The notes under the pieces are model-generated. The model searched no databases. It saw only the letters and a list, made by a program, of their open reading frames with translations, and was not told the DNA's origin. Of a stretch of DNA of 64,000 nt, positions 40,509 through 55,509 are shown in pieces. This stretch comes from Chromatiaceae bacterium (GTDB lineage: Bacteria > Pseudomonadota > Gammaproteobacteria > Chromatiales > Chromatiaceae). Position 1 is the stretch's first letter. Every line of letters begins with the position of its first letter. The translations under genes were made by a program, and so were the position numbers. The stretch is from the NCBI GenBank assembly GCA_024639005.1, contig JAHEJD010000008.1, positions 1 to 64,000 of the forward strand, read 5' to 3'.

Positions 40509-40774
40509 CCCGCGCTCAGGCGTTTTGGCTTGCATGCCTGGTCGTCGCGGTGATCTGCAGCGGTACCGGCGTGGTCTACGCCAAGTATGTTTCGCGTGTA
40601 TTGTTCGTCGAGCTGCAGCAGGTGCGAGCGCAGCGCGATCATGTAGATATGGAGTGGGGGCGGCTGCAGCTCGAACTGGCGACGCGCGGGGCATTGGGGC
40701 GGGTAATGCGGATCGCCGATGAGCGGTTGCAGATGCAGGTGCCCAAGCCTGAACAGATCGTCGTGGTGAAATAG
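40505..40774 (+). CDS. ftsL: Cell division protein FtsL
   Basis: Small bitopic protein between rsmH and ftsI. Confidence 0.93.
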   Translation: MTRAQAFWLACLVVAVICSGTGVVYAKYVSRVLFVELQQVRAQRDHVDMEWGRLQLELATRGALGRVMRIADERLQMQVPKPEQIVVVK

Positions 40775-42535
40775 GTGGCAGCACGTCGTGACAAACGTGC
40801 GCGCCGGATGCGACGCGAAGAAAAGGCGTTACCGAGTTACGCGGGGCGACGTCATACGGTCCTGTTGCTGTTCATGCTGGCCGGTGCCACGCTGATCTGG
40901 CGTGCGGTTGATCAGCAGATCCTGGAGAAGGACTTTCTGCAGTCCGAGGGCGCCGACCGCTACCTGACCCAGGTCGAGGTGCCGGCACATCGTGGATTGA
41001 TCACCGATCGGCGTGGCGATGTGTTGGCGCTGAGTACCCCGGTGGATTCCGTTGCGGCGAATCCACGCCTGCTCGGTGCGGACACCCAGCAGTTGGTGGC
41101 GCTTGCCAAGGCGCTGGCCATCGATCCGGAAGCTCTGCGCGCCAAGCTGGCGCGTTACAGCCAGCGACACTTCGTATATCTCAAACGGCGACTGCCGCCG
41201 GCAGCGGCGGCACAGGTGATGGAGGTGGTGCGGGTGCACGGGATACGGGGTGTGCACCTGGAGCGTGAATATCAGCGCTTCTACCCCGCTGGTGAGGTGT
41301 TTGCGCATGTTCTGGGTTTCACCGATGTGGACGATCAGGGCCAGGAGGGTCTGGAACTCGCCTACGATACCGCGCTGCGAGGTGATCCTGGCGCAAAGCT
41401 GGTATTACGCGATGGCCGCCGTCAGGTCGTTGATGATGTAGAGAACATCCACAGTCCGCGCGGCGGAAAACACCTGGCGCTGAGCATCGATCAGCGGTTG
41501 CAGTTCATTGCATATCGGGAACTCAAGGCCGCGGTTAAAAGGCAACGTGCGGTCGCCGGTTCGCTGGTCCTGCTTGACGTACCCAGCGGCGAGGTGTTGG
41601 CGATGGTCAATCAGCCATCCTACAACCCGAACGCCAATCGCTCGAATAGACGGGGGCGCTTGCGCAACCGGGCGCTGACTGATGTCTTCGAGCCGGGTTC
41701 AACGATGAAACCTTTCACCGTGGCGGCCGCACTGGACGCGGGCGTCATTAAGGCCGATTCGGTAATCGATACCTCGCCGGGATACTTTCGTCTGGGGGCC
41801 GCTCAAGTACAGGATTCGAAAAATCTCGGCGTCATCGATGTGGGCACCGTGCTCAGTAAGTCGAGCAATGTGGGTGCAGGCAAGATCGCACTGGCGTTGG
41901 ACAAGCGACAGCTTTGGCAGGCGATGGACAAGCTCGGTTTTGGTCGTCAGGTCGGGACGGGTTTCCCGGGCGAGGTGGCAGGGCAGCTCAGCGACTATCA
42001 GCGCTGGGCGCAGATTGATCAGGCGACCTTGTCGTTTGGCTACGGCATTTCGGTCACTACCCAGCAACTGGCGCAGGCCTATGCGACCCTGGCCAACGAC
42101 GGCGTTTTCGTGCCGGCAACTTTACTGAAACGTGATATTCCGGCCCGCGGGCACCGGGTTTTCTCTCGGTCTGCTGCGGAGACCGTGCGGCGCATGCTCG
42201 AATCAGTGGTTCAAGCCGAGGGGACCGCGCCGGACGCGGCGGTCCTTGGCTATCGCGTCGCCGGCAAGACCGGAACGGTGAAAAAGTTCGGTCCTCACGG
42301 CTATAGCGACGACCGATATCTGTCGCTGTTCGCTGGTATGGCGCCGGCCCACGACCCGCGCGTCGTCATGGTCGTCATGCTCGATGAGCCCAGGGCGGGG
42401 AAATTCTATGGGGGCCAAGTCGCCGGCCCGGTATTTTCGGCAGTCATGGCGGAGACACTGCGCTTGTTGAATGTCACGCCCGATGTGGCGGTCGATCCCG
42501 CGCTGCGCGTGGCGGCCGCCGGAGAGGGGCGATGA
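40775..42535 (+). CDS. ftsI: Peptidoglycan D,D-transpeptidase FtsI (PBP3)
   Basis: SxxK EPGSTMKPF, SKSSNVG, GKTGTVKK motifs. Confidence 0.97.
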   Translation: MAARRDKRARRMRREEKALPSYAGRRHTVLLLFMLAGATLIWRAVDQQILEKDFLQSEGADRYLTQVEVPAHRGLITDRRGDVLALSTPVDSVAANPRLLGADTQQLVALAKALAIDPEALRAKLARYSQRHFVYLKRRLPPAAAAQVMEVVRVHGIRGVHLEREYQRFYPAGEVFAHVLGFTDVDDQGQEGLELAYDTALRGDPGAKLVLRDGRRQVVDDVENIHSPRGGKHLALSIDQRLQFIAYRELKAAVKRQRAVAGSLVLLDVPSGEVLAMVNQPSYNPNANRSNRRGRLRNRALTDVFEPGSTMKPFTVAAALDAGVIKADSVIDTSPGYFRLGAAQVQDSKNLGVIDVGTVLSKSSNVGAGKIALALDKRQLWQAMDKLGFGRQVGTGFPGEVAGQLSDYQRWAQIDQATLSFGYGISVTTQQLAQAYATLANDGVFVPATLLKRDIPARGHRVFSRSAAETVRRMLESVVQAEGTAPDAAVLGYRVAGKTGTVKKFGPHGYSDDRYLSLFAGMAPAHDPRVVMVVMLDEPRAGKFYGGQVAGPVFSAVMAETLRLLNVTPDVAVDPALRVAAAGEGR

Positions 42536-44055
42536 TGCCGCAGCGTACCGATGGCAAGAGTCTGTTGCTGGCAGATCTGCTGCCCGCGCTGTCCGCCAGC
42601 GACTGGGCCAGACGCCAGGCCATCGGCTCACTGGCGCTGGATAGTCGCGAGGTCGAACGCAATGGCCTGTGGCTGGCATTGCAGGGAGGCCGTGGGCATG
42701 CGTTGGAGTATTTCGAACAGGCACGCGGGCGGGGTGCAGTTGCGGTGATCGCCGAGCCGGGCGGGGCATGGGATCGCGACCGTATTGCCCGCTTGTCTAG
42801 CGAGGTGCCGGTGATTGCACTCCCGGGCCTGCGTCGCGAGGCAGGCGAGATCGCTGCCCGCTTTTTTGGTCAAGCGGCGCAGGCGATGCGCGTCGTCGGG
42901 GTCACCGGCACCAACGGCAAGACCAGTGTGGCGCATTTCCTCGCGCAGGCGCTGTCCACGCGGGTGCCAACCGCAGTGCTCGGCACTATCGGGAACGGTT
43001 TTATAGGCGACCTTCGGAATTCGAGTCACACGACCCTGGATACGGTGAATCTGCATGCGAATCTGGCCGAGATGTTTGCCCGCGGCGCGCGCGCGGTGGC
43101 CATGGAGGTCTCCTCGCATGCGCTGGATCAGGAACGCGTCGCCGGTGTGCCTTTTCATACCGCCGTATTTACCAACCTGAGCCATGAGCACCAGGACTAC
43201 CATGGCGGTATGCAGGCCTACGGGGATGCCAAGGCGCGCCTGTTTCGCGGTGCTGGCCTGAGCTTTGCAGTGATCAACGTCGACGATCCTTTTGGTGCGA
43301 CGTTGGCCGCCGAGGCGCGTCCGCGCACGTTCACTATTGCGGTTGGGTGCGGCACCAATCTGACGCGCCTTGGTGACCGCTATCTCCAATTGCGCCATGT
43401 CGAGGCGCGCCCCGATGGGCTGACGATTCGCTTTGACTCGAGCTGGGGAAGCGGCGAACTGCAGAGTCACCTTCTGGGCCGCTTTAATGCCGAGAATCTG
43501 GCTTTGGCACTGGCAGTTCTGCTTGCCTGGGACATGCCGCTGGGCGCCGCAATGGCTGCCCTCGGACAGGTGCAGCCGGTTGTCGGCCGCATGATGGCCT
43601 TTCTCGCACCGAACAGGCCGCGCGTGGTGGTGGACTACGCCCATACACCGGATGCACTGGAGAAGGTGCTGTGCAGCATCCGGGAGCACGTCAATGGTCG
43701 ACTAGTCTGCGTGTTCGGCTGTGGCGGCGATCGCGATCGAAGCAAACGGCCGCAGATGGGCGAGGTCGCGCGCCGGCTGGCCGATCGAGTCATCCTGGCT
43801 GATGATAATCCGCGCTCGGAGGACCCAGCGCAGATCGTCGCCGATATCCTCAGCGGGATGGAGACCCGCGATACTGTACACATCGAGCACGATCGCGCAA
43901 CGGCGATTCGGGTCGGCATTGCCGCGGCCGGCGCGAATGATCTGGTCCTGGTGGCTGGCAAAGGGCACGAGGACTATCAGGAAGTGGCCGGACAGCGCCT
44001 GCCCTTCAGCGACATCGAGCAGGTACAACAGGCGCTGCACGGAGGGGCCGCATGA
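42532..44055 (+). CDS. murE: UDP-MurNAc-L-Ala-D-Glu:meso-DAP ligase
   Basis: VVGVTGTNGKTSVAHFLAQAL, DDNPRSEDP. Confidence 0.97.
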   Translation: MMPQRTDGKSLLLADLLPALSASDWARRQAIGSLALDSREVERNGLWLALQGGRGHALEYFEQARGRGAVAVIAEPGGAWDRDRIARLSSEVPVIALPGLRREAGEIAARFFGQAAQAMRVVGVTGTNGKTSVAHFLAQALSTRVPTAVLGTIGNGFIGDLRNSSHTTLDTVNLHANLAEMFARGARAVAMEVSSHALDQERVAGVPFHTAVFTNLSHEHQDYHGGMQAYGDAKARLFRGAGLSFAVINVDDPFGATLAAEARPRTFTIAVGCGTNLTRLGDRYLQLRHVEARPDGLTIRFDSSWGSGELQSHLLGRFNAENLALALAVLLAWDMPLGAAMAALGQVQPVVGRMMAFLAPNRPRVVVDYAHTPDALEKVLCSIREHVNGRLVCVFGCGGDRDRSKRPQMGEVARRLADRVILADDNPRSEDPAQIVADILSGMETRDTVHIEHDRATAIRVGIAAAGANDLVLVAGKGHEDYQEVAGQRLPFSDIEQVQQALHGGAA

Positions 44056-45422
44056 GTATGCTGCGGCTTTCCGAGCTGGCGGACATCGTTGAAGGCCGAA
44101 TGATAGGCGACGATCATTGGTTTGAGGGGGTGAGTACCGATACCCGTCAGCTGCAGCAGGGTGAGCTGTTCGTGGCGCTGCATGGCCCAAACTTTGACGG
44201 ACACGATTACCTTGCGGCCGCGCGGCAGCGGGGTGCGGCCGGCGCCCTGGTCGAGCGCAGCGACCCCTGCGACATCGCAACGGTGCAGGTAGCCGACAGC
44301 TTGCTGGGTCTGGGACGGCTAGGCCAGCAATGGCGCCTGCGCAGCTCCGCGCGGGTGGTCGCCGTCACCGGGAGCAACGGCAAGACGACGTTGAAAGAGA
44401 TGATTGCCGCGATCCTTGCCTGCCAGGGGCCGGTGTTGGCGACCCAGGGTAATCTGAACAACGCCATCGGTGTTCCACTGACCCTATGTCGGCTGCGCGA
44501 CGAGCGCTTTGCGGTCATCGAACTGGGCGCCAATCATCGTGGCGAGATCGATTACCTCAGCGCGCTGGTGCATCCGGACGTGGCGGTACTGAATAACGCC
44601 GGTCGCGCCCATCTCGAGGGTTTCGGCAGTCTCAAAGGCGTGGCTCAGGCAAAGGCCGAGATCATCAACGGGCTCGGCGTCGATGGTGTATTCGTATTCA
44701 ACGCCGATGACCGCTTCGCGCCCATGTGGCGCCAACTCGCCGCTGAACATGAGCAATGCACCTTTGGGGTTGTCAATCCAGCGGATGTCTCCAGCCCCGC
44801 GGATGCCTACGAGGTGGTCTGGAAAGCGGGGCGTTTTGATGCGCGCTTTCCGGTGGTCTGCGCGCAGGGCGAGGTCGAGATAAACCTTCAGCTGGCCGGC
44901 GAGCATAACCGGATGAATGCGCTCGCAGCCATTGCCGCGAGTCTGGCTGTCGGAGCGACACTGGCCCATGCTGCGCAGGGATTGCACGACTTGGCGCCGG
45001 TCGCCGGCCGTCTGTGCCCACTGCCTGGCGTGAATGGCGCGCGCCTGATCGACGACAGCTACAACGCGAACCCGGATTCAGTGATCGCGGCGCTGCGCGT
45101 CCTTGGTGCGGCGCCGGGGCGGCGCACCCTGGTGTTGGGCGATCTGGCCGAACTCGGTGATGATGCCGAGACGTTGCACCGGCAGCTGGGTGTCCAGGCG
45201 GCCAAGTTCGGCGTGGATAGGCTGCTGACCGTCGGTGTGTTGAGCGCCCATGCAGGGCAGGCATTCGACGGCGAGCACCATCACTATCCGGATCGTGCGT
45301 CATTGGTGGATGCCCTGATAGCGGAACTGTCCGGGGATGACAGCGTGCTCATCAAGGGCTCGCGCTCGTCGAAACTGGATCAACTGGTCTCCGGGCTGCG
45401 TCTCGAGGATGCCGCATGTTGA
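44052..45422 (+). CDS. murF: UDP-MurNAc-tripeptide:D-Ala-D-Ala ligase
   Basis: [31 protein letters not shown]. Confidence 0.97.
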   Translation: MSMLRLSELADIVEGRMIGDDHWFEGVSTDTRQLQQGELFVALHGPNFDGHDYLAAARQRGAAGALVERSDPCDIATVQVADSLLGLGRLGQQWRLRSSARVVAVTGSNGKTTLKEMIAAILACQGPVLATQGNLNNAIGVPLTLCRLRDERFAVIELGANHRGEIDYLSALVHPDVAVLNNAGRAHLEGFGSLKGVAQAKAEIINGLGVDGVFVFNADDRFAPMWRQLAAEHEQCTFGVVNPADVSSPADAYEVVWKAGRFDARFPVVCAQGEVEINLQLAGEHNRMNALAAIAASLAVGATLAHAAQGLHDLAPVAGRLCPLPGVNGARLIDDSYNANPDSVIAALRVLGAAPGRRTLVLGDLAELGDDAETLHRQLGVQAAKFGVDRLLTVGVLSAHAGQAFDGEHHHYPDRASLVDALIAELSGDDSVLIKGSRSSKLDQLVSGLRLEDAAC

Positions 45423-46498
45423 TCTACCTGGCCGATTATCTGGCGCAGTTCGATCGCGGATTTCTGGTGTTTCGCTACATTACACTGCGGACCATTTTGG
45501 CCGTACTCACGGCGTTGACCATCTCGTTCCTGGTCGGCCCGGCGATGATCCGTCGGCTCAGCCGTTACAACATCGGCCAGACAGTGCGTGACGACGGTCC
45601 AGAGAGTCATTTGTCGAAGTCCGGCACCCCCACAATGGGAGGTGCGCTCATTCTGGTGGCGGTCGCCGTGGCCACGCTGCTGTGGGCCAATCTCGATAAC
45701 CGCTACGTCTGGATCGTACTGCTCACCACGTTGGCTTTCGGGGCCATCGGTATGTGGGATGACTACCGCAAGCTGGTGCTCAGGGATGCGCGCGGCCTGG
45801 CACCGCGCTGGAAGTATCTATGGCAGTCACTGTTCGGTATCGCGGCCGCACTAGCGTTGTATGCGAGCGCTGTACTCCCGGCGGAGACGCAACTCCAGAT
45901 TCCTTTCTTCAAGGATCTCGTGCTGAATCTTGGTCCGGCGTTTGTCGTACTGAGTTATTTCGTCATTGTGGGCTCTTCGAATGCCGTCAATCTGACCGAT
46001 GGTCTGGATGGACTGGCGATCCTGCCCACGGTGCTGGTCGCCGGTGCGCTGGCCGTGTTTGCTTACGCGACCGGACATGTCCAGATCGCCGCGTACCTGT
46101 TGATCCCGCACCTGCCAGGGGTCGGTGAGTTGACCGTGCTGTGCGGCGCCCTGGTAGGTGCGGGCCTTGGTTTCCTCTGGTTCAACGCCTACCCCGCGCA
46201 GGTCTTTATGGGCGACGTGGGTGCGCTGGCGCTGGGTGCCGCACTGGGCACGTTGGCGGTCGCGGTGCGTCAGGAGATCACGCTGCTGATCATGGGCGGG
46301 GTGTTTGTCGTGGAGACGGTGTCAGTGATGTTACAGGTGGCGTCGTTCAAGTTGACCGGTCGACGCATCTTCCGGATGGCACCGCTGCATCATCACTTCG
46401 AACTCAAAGGATGGCCGGAACCTCGCGTGATCGTGAGGTTCTGGATCATCACGGTCATTCTGGTGCTGGTCGGGCTGGCCAGCCTGAAGATTCGCTAA
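45416..46498 (+). CDS. mraY: Phospho-MurNAc-pentapeptide transferase
   Basis: [26 protein letters not shown]. Confidence 0.98.
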   Translation: MLIYLADYLAQFDRGFLVFRYITLRTILAVLTALTISFLVGPAMIRRLSRYNIGQTVRDDGPESHLSKSGTPTMGGALILVAVAVATLLWANLDNRYVWIVLLTTLAFGAIGMWDDYRKLVLRDARGLAPRWKYLWQSLFGIAAALALYASAVLPAETQLQIPFFKDLVLNLGPAFVVLSYFVIVGSSNAVNLTDGLDGLAILPTVLVAGALAVFAYATGHVQIAAYLLIPHLPGVGELTVLCGALVGAGLGFLWFNAYPAQVFMGDVGALALGAALGTLAVAVRQEITLLIMGGVFVVETVSVMLQVASFKLTGRRIFRMAPLHHHFELKGWPEPRVIVRFWIITVILVLVGLASLKIR

Positions 46499-46501
46499 GG
46501 C

Positions 46502-47866
46502 ATGAACATGGCGCAGGCACTGCAACATGACGGACCGGGTGCCAAAACCCTGATCGTCGGTCTGGGCGCGACCGGGCTTTCGTGCGCGCGCCATCTGGCC
46601 GAACAGGGCGTCCAGGTCGCGGTTGCCGACAGCCGCAGCGCACCGCCGGGCCTCGATGCCTTGAATGACGAATACCCGGACATCGCAGTGTTTCTCGGCC
46701 CGTTCGACGACCAGCTGTTCGATAGTGCGGAATGCCTGGTGGTGAGCCCCGGGATACCGGTATCGACACCGCAGATCGCGGCCGCGCGGAGGCGTGGCGT
46801 ACCGGTGATCGGCGACATAGAGCTGTTCGCGCGCGCGGCGCGCGCGCCGGTGGTGGCGATAACGGGATCCAACGGCAAGAGTACAGTTACTACGCTGCTC
46901 GGTGAAATGGCCAGGGCGAGCGGCATCCAGGTCGCCGTTGGCGGCAATCTGGGAGAGCCGGCACTCGACCTGCTTGATGATGCGATGGCGCTCTATGTGC
47001 TCGAGCTGTCCAGTTTCCAGCTGGAGACCACGGAGGCGCTGCAGCCCGCGGTCGCCACGGTCCTCAATGTCAGCCCAGATCATATGGATCGCTACACGGA
47101 CCTGGAGACCTACGCCGCAGTCAAAGCGCGCGTCATGCAGGGTGCGGGTGTGGGGGTGTACAACGCCGACGACCCTATTGTCGCGGCGATGGGCGGCGCC
47201 GACGATGCATGGTATTTCACCCTCGGCGAATCGCAGAACGACAAGATGCTCGGCGTATGCCCAATCGATGGTAAAGATTACCTGTGCCGCGCAGAACAGC
47301 CCTTGCTGGCAGCCGATGAGCTGAAGATTCCCGGGCAGCACAATCGCGCCAATGCGTTGGCCGCGCTCGCCATGGGGACTGCACTGGGCCTGGATCTGAA
47401 TGCAATGCTCGAGGTGTTGCGCAATTTTCACGGCCTGCCGCATCGCACGGAGTTTGTCGCCGAGATCGAAGGTGTCCGATGGTACAACGACAGCAAAGGC
47501 ACCAATGTCGGTGCGGCGATCGCGGCGCTGCAGGGGCTCGACCGGGGCGATGCGACGCGCACGGTGCTGATCGCTGGAGGCGACTGCAAAGGCGCTGATT
47601 TTGCACCGCTTGCGCCAGTCTTGGAGCATTGTGCGCGCGCATTGGTGCTGCTGGGCCGAGATGCAGCGGCAGTAGCCGCGGTTGCGCCCGCGGCGCTGGC
47701 GGCGGTGCGCGCCGCAGACATGGATGATGCCGTGGCCAAGGCTGCAGGTCTCGCCCGACGCGGAGATCGCGTGTTGCTCTCGCCGGCCTGCGCCAGCTTT
47801 GACATGTTCGACGGTTACGCGCAGCGCGGCGATCGTTTCAAGCAGGCGGCAAGGAGGCTGGCGTGA
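46502..47866 (+). CDS. murD: UDP-MurNAc-L-Ala:D-Glu ligase
   Basis: VVAITGSNGKSTVTTLLGEMA, position. Confidence 0.97.
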   Translation: MNMAQALQHDGPGAKTLIVGLGATGLSCARHLAEQGVQVAVADSRSAPPGLDALNDEYPDIAVFLGPFDDQLFDSAECLVVSPGIPVSTPQIAAARRRGVPVIGDIELFARAARAPVVAITGSNGKSTVTTLLGEMARASGIQVAVGGNLGEPALDLLDDAMALYVLELSSFQLETTEALQPAVATVLNVSPDHMDRYTDLETYAAVKARVMQGAGVGVYNADDPIVAAMGGADDAWYFTLGESQNDKMLGVCPIDGKDYLCRAEQPLLAADELKIPGQHNRANALAALAMGTALGLDLNAMLEVLRNFHGLPHRTEFVAEIEGVRWYNDSKGTNVGAAIAALQGLDRGDATRTVLIAGGDCKGADFAPLAPVLEHCARALVLLGRDAAAVAAVAPAALAAVRAADMDDAVAKAAGLARRGDRVLLSPACASFDMFDGYAQRGDRFKQAARRLA

Positions 47867-49038
47867 CGAGCATGATGGCCCGACCGCGCAGTGGTACCGA
47901 TCTGCGTCTACCAGGCATGGATAGCGTGCTGCTGACCGCTGTGGTCGTGCTGGCAGGTTTTGGCATCGTGATGGTTGCCTCGGCCTCGATGCACCTTGGC
48001 GAGCGCGATGGTGACATCCTGCGCTACGTCAATCGCCACCTGTTCGCGTTGGCACTGGGAACACTCGCCGCTTGGATGGTCTATCAGACCCCGACGCACT
48101 GGTGGCACAAGTCGAGCACGACGCTGTACTTCCTCGGTATTGCGCTGCTGCTGCTGGTGTTTGTGCCCGGATTCGGGCGTGAGGCCAATGGCGCCCTGCG
48201 CTGGGTCGCGGCGGGTCCATTGAGCCTGCAGACGTCGGAGTTCATGAAGGTCTTTATCGTCCTTTACATGAGTAGTTATCTGGTACGCCGGCAGCTGGAA
48301 GTGGCGCATTCCCCTTGGGGCTTCGTCAAACCCATTCTCTTACTGCTGTTGGCGTGTTCGCTGTTGATGCTGCAGCCCGACTTCGGCACCACGGTGGTGC
48401 TTCTGATGACGGCATTTGGCATGTTGTTCCTGGGTGGCGCGCCGCTGTGGCAATTCGCGCTGCTGGTGGTGCTCGCAATCGGGTCGCTGCTGGCCCTGGT
48501 GTGGGTTTCGCCATACCGCCTCGAGCGAGTGACCTCGTTCCTCAATCCCTGGGAGCATGCGCAGGATTCGGGTTATCAGTTGGCACAGGCGTTGATCGCC
48601 TTCGGTCGCGGCGAATGGACCGGTGTCGGGCTGGGTAACGGTATCCAGAAACAGTTTTATCTGCCGGAGGCGCACACCGATTTCGTGATGGCGGTGATCG
48701 GTGAAGAGTTTGGGTTGTTTGGGACGCTGCTGGTTATCTGCATGTTCGGACTGATCATCTGGCGCAGTTACGCGATCGGTGCACACGCCGAGCGGCGCGG
48801 TGACCGTTATGCCGCCTACGTAGCCTATGGCCTGGGCCTTTGGCTCGGTATGCAGGCATTCATCAATATCGGTGTCAACGTAGGTTTGCTGCCGACCAAG
48901 GGGCTGACGCTGCCGTTTCTGAGCTACGGCAGCAACAGCATTATCGTGTGCTGTATCGCTGTCGGCATGCTGCTGCGGGTGCGCTACGAGAACCGTATCG
49001 GCGCGGATGATAAGGAAGGTCAGTGGCAGCGCGTATAA
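47863..49038 (+). CDS. ftsW: Lipid II polymerase/flippase-family protein FtsW
   Basis: SEDS protein; LPTKGLTLPFLSYGSNSIIV. Confidence 0.97.
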   Translation: MTSMMARPRSGTDLRLPGMDSVLLTAVVVLAGFGIVMVASASMHLGERDGDILRYVNRHLFALALGTLAAWMVYQTPTHWWHKSSTTLYFLGIALLLLVFVPGFGREANGALRWVAAGPLSLQTSEFMKVFIVLYMSSYLVRRQLEVAHSPWGFVKPILLLLLACSLLMLQPDFGTTVVLLMTAFGMLFLGGAPLWQFALLVVLAIGSLLALVWVSPYRLERVTSFLNPWEHAQDSGYQLAQALIAFGRGEWTGVGLGNGIQKQFYLPEAHTDFVMAVIGEEFGLFGTLLVICMFGLIIWRSYAIGAHAERRGDRYAAYVAYGLGLWLGMQAFINIGVNVGLLPTKGLTLPFLSYGSNSIIVCCIAVGMLLRVRYENRIGADDKEGQWQRV

Positions 49039-50093
49039 CTATCATGGCTGGCGGTACCGGCGGGCATGTTTTTCCGGCCCTGGCGGTCGCACGCGAGTTG
49101 GCCGCGCGCGGTTGGCAGGTGAGCTGGTTGGGTACGCCAGACAGTTTTGAGTCTCGCGTGGTACCGCCACAGGGCTTCGAGCTCGATACCATCGCAGCGC
49201 ATCGTCTGCGCGGCCAGGGTCTGCTACAGGCTCTGCTAGCACCACTTTATCTGCTGCGCGCGATGCTGCAGGCCTGGCAGGTACTGCGTCGCCGTCGCCC
49301 GCAGGTCGTCTTGGGGATGGGCGGCTTCGTCACCGGGCCGGGCGGCCTGATGAGTCGCGTGCTGCGCCTGCCGCTGGTCATCCATGAACAGAATGCTATC
49401 CCCGGGTTGACCAACCGTTGGTTGGCGCGGATTGCCACGCGGGTCCTCGAGGCCTTTCCCGGCAGTTTCCCGGCGGCGATGCGGGCGCAGGCCACTGGCA
49501 ACCCGGTACGTGATGACATCGCCTCTCTGCCGCAGCCGGTGACGATCGAAATGGATCGTCCGCTGCATTTGCTGGTGATGGGCGGGTCATTGGGCGCCCA
49601 GGCATTGAACGAGGCGTTGCCCGGTGCGCTGGCCAAGATTGTCGCGCCGCAGCGACCGCAGGTGCGGCACCAGGCCGGGCGCGGCAAGGCCGAGAGTACC
49701 CGAGCGGCCTATCAGGCGCATGCGGTCAACGCCGAGGTAAGCGAGTTTGTCGACGACATGGCCACTGCCTATCGCTGGGCGGATCTGGTGATCTGTCGTG
49801 CGGGCGCGCTGACGATAGCGGAACTGATGGCCGCGGGGCGGGCAGCAGTGTTGGTGCCTTATCCGTTTGCAGTCGACGATCATCAGACGGTCAATGCCCG
49901 TTTCCTGACCGATCATGGCGCGGCGCGTCTGTTGCCGCAGACCGAGCTAACCATCGAGCGTTTGGCGGCGGTACTCCGCGGGCTGCTCGGCGACCGCGCC
50001 GAGTTGCATGCCCTGGCACAGGCAGCGCATCGCCTGGCCAGGCGCGATGCTACACGGCAGGTGGCGGATGTCTGCGAGGAGGTGCTCGCATGA
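49023..50093 (+). CDS. murG: Undecaprenyldiphospho-muramoylpentapeptide GlcNAc transferase
   Basis: [26 protein letters not shown]. Confidence 0.97.
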   Translation: MAARITIMAGGTGGHVFPALAVARELAARGWQVSWLGTPDSFESRVVPPQGFELDTIAAHRLRGQGLLQALLAPLYLLRAMLQAWQVLRRRRPQVVLGMGGFVTGPGGLMSRVLRLPLVIHEQNAIPGLTNRWLARIATRVLEAFPGSFPAAMRAQATGNPVRDDIASLPQPVTIEMDRPLHLLVMGGSLGAQALNEALPGALAKIVAPQRPQVRHQAGRGKAESTRAAYQAHAVNAEVSEFVDDMATAYRWADLVICRAGALTIAELMAAGRAAVLVPYPFAVDDHQTVNARFLTDHGAARLLPQTELTIERLAAVLRGLLGDRAELHALAQAAHRLARRDATRQVADVCEEVLA

Positions 50094-51512
50094 GTGATCT
50101 GCCGATGACCAGCCCGCGTTACGCTGCCGAGACCATGGGGCGGGTTCGCCACTTGCATTTTGTCGGCATCGGTGGCGCCGGTATGAATGGTATCGCACAG
50201 GTCATGCTGAACCTGGGCTACGAGGTGTCCGGTTCGGATATTCGCCAGAGCGCTGCCACTGCACGGTTGGTGGAGCAGGGCGCGCAGGTTCATATAGGCC
50301 ATACCGCAGATCAGGTGACCGGGGCGGACGCGGTGGTCATTTCCAGCGCGGTCGACGATGACAATCCAGAGATCATCGCGGCGCGGATGCAGCGGATCCC
50401 GGTCGTACCACGTGCCGAGATGCTGGCCGAGATCATGCGTTTCCGCTACGGCATCGCGGTGGCCGGCACGCATGGTAAGACCACTACGACCAGTCTGATC
50501 GCCAGCCTACTGATCGAGGGCGGTCTGGATCCGACCTATGTTATCGGCGGCCGCCTGAATGCGCGCGGCAGTTACGCCCACCTTGGTGAAGGCGAGGTGC
50601 TGGTTGCCGAGGCGGACGAGAGTGATGCCTCCTTCCTCTATCTGCAGCCGATGCTGGCAGTGGTCACCAATGTCGACGAAGACCATATGGTCACCTATGG
50701 CAATGACTTCGAGCGCCTGCGCGCGACTTTTCTGGAGTTCCTGCATCACCTGCCATTCTACGGCCAGGCAGTGATGTGCATCGATGATCCCAACGTGTGC
50801 GATCTCCTGCCAGAGGTCACACGCAAGGTCACGACCTTTGGCGCCAGCGAAGAAGCCGATGTGCGCGCGGTCGACATTGTGCAGCAGCAGATGCATACGC
50901 ACTTTACGGTGCGGATGCATGGTCAGACGAGTTTCCCGGTGACCCTCAACATGCCAGGGCGGCACAACGTGCTGAATGCCCTGGCCGCGATTGCGGTAGC
51001 GAACGAGCTGGGTGTGAGCGTTTCAGCCATGCAATCGGCACTCGCCGGATTCGAGGGCATCGGACGCCGCTTTCAGGCAAGGTCTGGTTGCCGGGTCGGC
51101 GACTGCGAATTCATGCTGGTCGATGACTACGGCCATCATCCTCGCGAGGTGGCCGCGACCCTCGAGGCGGTGCGTGCCGGGTGGCCCGGGCATCGACTGC
51201 TTCTCGCCTTTCAACCGCACCGTTACAGCCGCACGCACGATGCCTTCGAGGACTTTGTCGCGATCTTGTCGCAGGTCGATGTGCTGGTGCTGACTGAGGT
51301 GTACGCGGCGGGTGAGGCGCCAATCGCCGGTGCTGATGGACGTGCGCTGAGTCGCGCGATTCGCGCGCGCGGCCACGTTGACCCAGTATTCCTCGAGGAC
51401 GTCGTGGAACTGCCGGCGATACTGGCCGATATCGTCGCGGACGGTGACATCGTGATCACCATGGGGGCCGGCAACATAGGCGCCGTGGCGATGACTATGG
51501 CGGAGCGGCTTT

Positions 51513-51532
<20 letters not shown>
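50090..51532 (+). CDS. murC: UDP-MurNAc:L-Ala ligase
   Basis: [43 protein letters not shown]. Confidence 0.97.
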
Positions 51533-54221
<2,689 letters not shown>

Positions 54222-54222
<1 letters not shown>

Positions 54223-55457
54223 TGGTCAAGCGTACTGACAAGAACATCATCGTTGGTCTGGATATCGGCACCTCCAAGGTGGTCGCCATAGTCGGGGAGG
54301 TGAGACAAGACAACGAGATCGAGATTATCGGGATCGGATCGAATCCGTCGCGTGGTCTGAAAAAAGGTGTCGTGGTCAACATCGAGTCGACCGTGCAGTC
54401 GATTCAGCGCGCGGTCGAAGAGGCCGAGCTCATGGCTGGGGTAGAAATCGATTCCGTCTTTGCCGGCATCGCGGGGAGCCATGTCTCGAGCCTGAATTCA
54501 CATGGCATCGTTCCGATCAAAGACGGCGAGGTATCGCATGCCGATGTGGAACGCGTCATCGATGCGGCACGTGCGGTGGCCATCCCGGCTGATCAGAAGA
54601 TCCTGCATATCCTGCCACAGGAATTCATTATCGATAACCAGGAAGGCATCCATGACCCAGCGGGCATGTCCGGCGTGCGCCTCGAGGCGCGGGTCCACAT
54701 GGTGACCGGTGCAGTGAGTGCGGCACAGAACATTGTCAAATGCGTGCGGCGCTGTGGCCTTGAGGTCGAAGATCTGATCCTCGAGCAACTGGCTTCGAGT
54801 TACTCGGTGCTCGAGGATGACGAAAAAGATCTCGGCGTATGTCTGGTCGACATCGGAGGTGGCACTACCGATATCGCGGTATTCACCGGCGGCTCTATTC
54901 GCCATACGGCAGTCATCCCGATTGCCGGCGATCAGGTGACCAACGATATCGCGGTCGCCCTGCGCACACCGACACAGCACGCAGAAGAGATCAAGTTGAA
55001 ATACGCTTGTGCGCTCACTCAGCTTGCCAGTGCGGACGAGACCATCGAGGTACCGAGTATCGGCGATCGGCCCCCGCGCCGTTTGTCGCGGCAGACGCTT
55101 GCCGAAGTGGTGGAGCCGCGCTACGAGGAGCTGCTGACGCTGATACAGGCGGAATTGCGCCGCTCCGGTTATGAAGACTTGGTCGCCGGCGGTGTCGTAT
55201 TGACTGGCGGCAGTTCGAAGATGGAGGGCCTGATCGATCTCGCGGAGGAGGTTTTTCACATGCCGGTCAGGCTGGGCATTCCCCAGTACGTGACCGGCCT
55301 GGTCGATGTGGTTCGCAATCCCATTCATGCCACGGGCGTGGGATTGCTGTTGTTTGGATATCGCAACCGGGCAATGCACGTGCCCGAGCTTTCTGGCGGT
55401 GGTGGGATGAAATCGGTCTGGAACCGGATGAAGAGCTGGTTCCAGGGAAACTTTTAA
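54222..55457 (+). CDS. ftsA: Cell division protein FtsA
   Basis: IIVGLDIGTSKVVAIVGEV, DIGGGTTDIAVFTGG, C-terminal amphipathic MKSVWNRMKSWFQGNF. Confidence 0.98.
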
Positions 55458-55509
55458 TCAGATTGTATAGAGCCCCGTTGGGGCAGATCTGCAGCAGGAG
55501 ATGAGCGAG

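Noticed and set aside
42628-43689. 353-aa minus-strand ORF antisense to murE
   Set aside because: Shadow ORF; sense strand encodes all Mur ligase motifs
46331-47629. 432-aa minus-strand ORF antisense to mraY/murD
   Set aside because: Spans two genes antisense, composition of a shadow frame, no domain recognised
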